From positions 1-6,171 of the forward strand of contig JAHENO010000226.1 of NCBI GenBank assembly GCA_018609945.1: 6,171 bases of DNA, in the 5' to 3' direction. The DNA is from Haloarculaceae archaeon. Its GTDB lineage: Archaea; Halobacteriota; Halobacteria; Halobacteriales; Haloarculaceae. The notes under the pieces are model-generated. The model saw only the letters and a program-made list of their open reading frames with translations. It made no database searches and was not told the origin of the DNA. Positions within the stretch are counted from its first letter, which is position 1. The number at the start of each line of letters is the position of its first letter. The position numbers were made by a program, and so were the translations under genes. Shown one piece after another: positions 4,835 to 6,171 of the stretch.

Positions 4835-6171
4835 GTGTCACAGCAGGTCGGACGGGTCGACACGCTCTTTCTCCACGAACACGGCGAGGACTACCGGGTC
4901 GCCGTCCAGCGTGATGGACAACGCGTCTTCCACGGTCGGCTCGAACTCAAAGAGACCGACGCCGGCCCCCGGCCGGCCCGTCTGCGGGTTACCGAGGGGA
5001 CCAGCGAACAGCTCCACAGCCCCGACGAGTTCGTCGAGCTGGCCCGCCGGGCCGAACGCATCCGGATCTCCGAACAGACCTCCAGACGCGGTCGGGCAAC
5101 GCTACGGGCGATGCTGGAGGGGTACCAGCTCGAAGCGAAGGTCGTCCGCACCTGCCGGTACTGCGCGAACGGCGGCCGGTACTCGCCGATCACGTCCGAG
5201 ACCGCCATCAAGACGGAGGACGAACACATCTGTCCGGACTGTGCCCGCGAGGAACTCGACCGCGAACTGGCCTACCGCGGGGAGATGTCGGGTGCCGCAC
5301 GCGAGCGCCTCGAAGAGTTGCTGCTCGACGTCCAGGATCTGGACCGCATCACGAACCTGCTGAAGGGCGATCTGGACCCCGAACTGACCAAGTTCGACGA
5401 GATCAGCGCGACCGTCGACGAGGTCGATCCCATCCCGACTGCCGACCTGGACCTCCACCCGGGCATCCAGGGGAAAGTCGAGGAGCGGTTCGACACCCTG
5501 CTGCCGGTCCAGAGCCTGGCGGTCGCCAACGGCGCCACGGAGGGTCAGGACCAGCTCGTCGTCAGCGCGACCGCGACGGGCAAGACCCTCATCGGGGAGA
5601 TGGCGGGCATCGACCGCGCGCTGAACGGGGAGGGCAAACTTCTCTTTCTGGTGCCACTGGTCGCGCTGGCAAACCAGAAGTACGCCGAGTTCCAGGAGCG
5701 GTACGGCGACATCGTAAACGTCACGCTCCGGGTGGGCGCGAGCCGCATCACCGGCAGTGGCGAGCGGTTCGACCCCGAGGCAGACGTCATCGTGGGCACC
5801 TACGAGGGCGTCGACCACGCCCTGCGGGTGGGCCGGGACCTGGGCGACGTCGGCACGGTCGTCATCGACGAGGTCCACAACCTCGGCTCGGGCGAGCGCG
5901 GCCACCGACTGGACGGGCTCATCGCGCGGTTGCGGTACTACTGCCGGCAACTCGGCAGCGGGGACACACAGTGGATCTACCTCTCGGCGACGGTCGGCAA
6001 TCCCGAGCGGCTGGCCAAGAAGCTCGGCGCGACCCTCATCGAGTTCGAGGAGCGGCCCGTCCCGGTCGAGCGGCACGTCACCTTCCTCGACGACCGCGAG
6101 AAGGTCGACGTCGAGAACAGGCTCGTCAAGCGTGCCTTCGACACGAAATCGAGCAAGGGCTACCGCGGCCA
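4835..6171 (+). CDS. Ski2-like superfamily II DEAD/DEAH helicase, N-terminal part (cut by window end)
   Basis: GTG start; 445 codons are visible and the frame is open to the edge. An in-frame TAG at 4811 and no other start codon fix the beginning. Residues 1-100 are a family-specific N-terminal domain (VDTLFLHEHGEDYRVAVQRD onward). A four-cysteine zinc module follows (C107, C110, C133, C136; CRYC and CPDC). The ATPase core shows a Q-like motif LLPVQSLAV, Walker A ATATGKT (245-251, K250), motif Ia FLVPLVALANQK, an RVGASRITG segment, VIVGTYEGVDHAL, Walker B DEVH (345-348) and motif III SAT (384-386). The second RecA domain lies outside the window. It looks like the conserved haloarchaeal helicases related to Hel308/Ski2, which unwind DNA or RNA using ATP. 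The exact substrate is unknown. It is not canonical Hel308, because the long N-terminal extension with a zinc module precedes the motor. Confidence 0.92.
   Translation, partial: MSQQVGRVDTLFLHEHGEDYRVAVQRDGQRVFHGRLELKETDAGPRPARLRVTEGTSEQLHSPDEFVELARRAERIRISEQTSRRGRATLRAMLEGYQLEAKVVRTCRYCANGGRYSPITSETAIKTEDEHICPDCAREELDRELAYRGEMSGAARERLEELLLDVQDLDRITNLLKGDLDPELTKFDEISATVDEVDPIPTADLDLHPGIQGKVEERFDTLLPVQSLAVANGATEGQDQLVVSATATGKTLIGEMAGIDRALNGEGKLLFLVPLVALANQKYAEFQERYGDIVNVTLRVGASRITGSGERFDPEADVIVGTYEGVDHALRVGRDLGDVGTVVIDEVHNLGSGERGHRLDGLIARLRYYCRQLGSGDTQWIYLSATVGNPERLAKKLGATLIEFEERPVPVERHVTFLDDREKVDVENRLVKRAFDTKSSKGYRG

Noticed and set aside
5102..6076. A 324-residue open frame on the minus strand under the helicase
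   Set aside because: It is the antisense shadow of a clear helicase with all motor motifs. High-GC codon bias keeps the opposite frame open, and the product has no recognisable domain.

Overview
The window reads as chromosomal DNA of a haloarchaeon. Codons are strongly G/C-ending, the proteins are acidic (Asp/Glu-rich, Lys-poor), and the genes are recognisable haloarchaeal families. Seven start codons (at 813, 1751, 2056, 3108, 4359, 4414 and 4835) each have an A/T-rich TATA-like box roughly 25-33 bases upstream and no clear Shine-Dalgarno sequence, as expected for leaderless archaeal transcripts. The genus cannot be fixed from this piece.

Layout. (1) 3-599 (+) encodes an RPA-associated OB-fold protein, probably the last gene of an rpa operon that begins before the window. 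It is followed immediately by an 82-base near-perfect palindrome (599-680). (2) 813-1250 (+) encodes a ribbon-helix-helix protein with an acidic coiled-coil tail. It converges on 1296-1751 (-), a small Cys-cluster protein that resembles the haloarchaeal DUF5814 family. (3) 1860-1931 (+) is a complete tRNA-His(GTG), with the diagnostic extra G at -1 opposite C73. (4) An AT-rich stretch leads into 2056-2892 (+), a multi-zinc-finger HNH endonuclease whose first third is less GC-rich than the rest. This is the part most likely to have been acquired horizontally. (5) 2980-3108 (-) is a possible 42-residue acidic microprotein downstream of (6) 3163-4359 (-), a site-2-type membrane protease with a CBS pair. 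(7) 4414-4794 (+) is a small cupin, divergent from the protease across a 54-base gap whose only TATA-like box is the symmetric CTTAAG. (8) 4835 to the right edge (+) is the N-terminal 445 residues of a Ski2-like superfamily II helicase with a four-cysteine zinc module, cut by the window end.

Functionally, the left and right ends carry nucleic-acid maintenance genes (an RPA partner and a helicase). The middle holds a tRNA flanked by a mobile-looking nuclease gene and a membrane-protease/cupin pair. I see no CRISPR array, no complete insertion sequence and no obvious multi-gene defence system. The most unusual items are the long palindrome abutting rpap, the single symmetric TATA box apparently serving two divergent genes, and the modular HNH gene beside tRNA-His.
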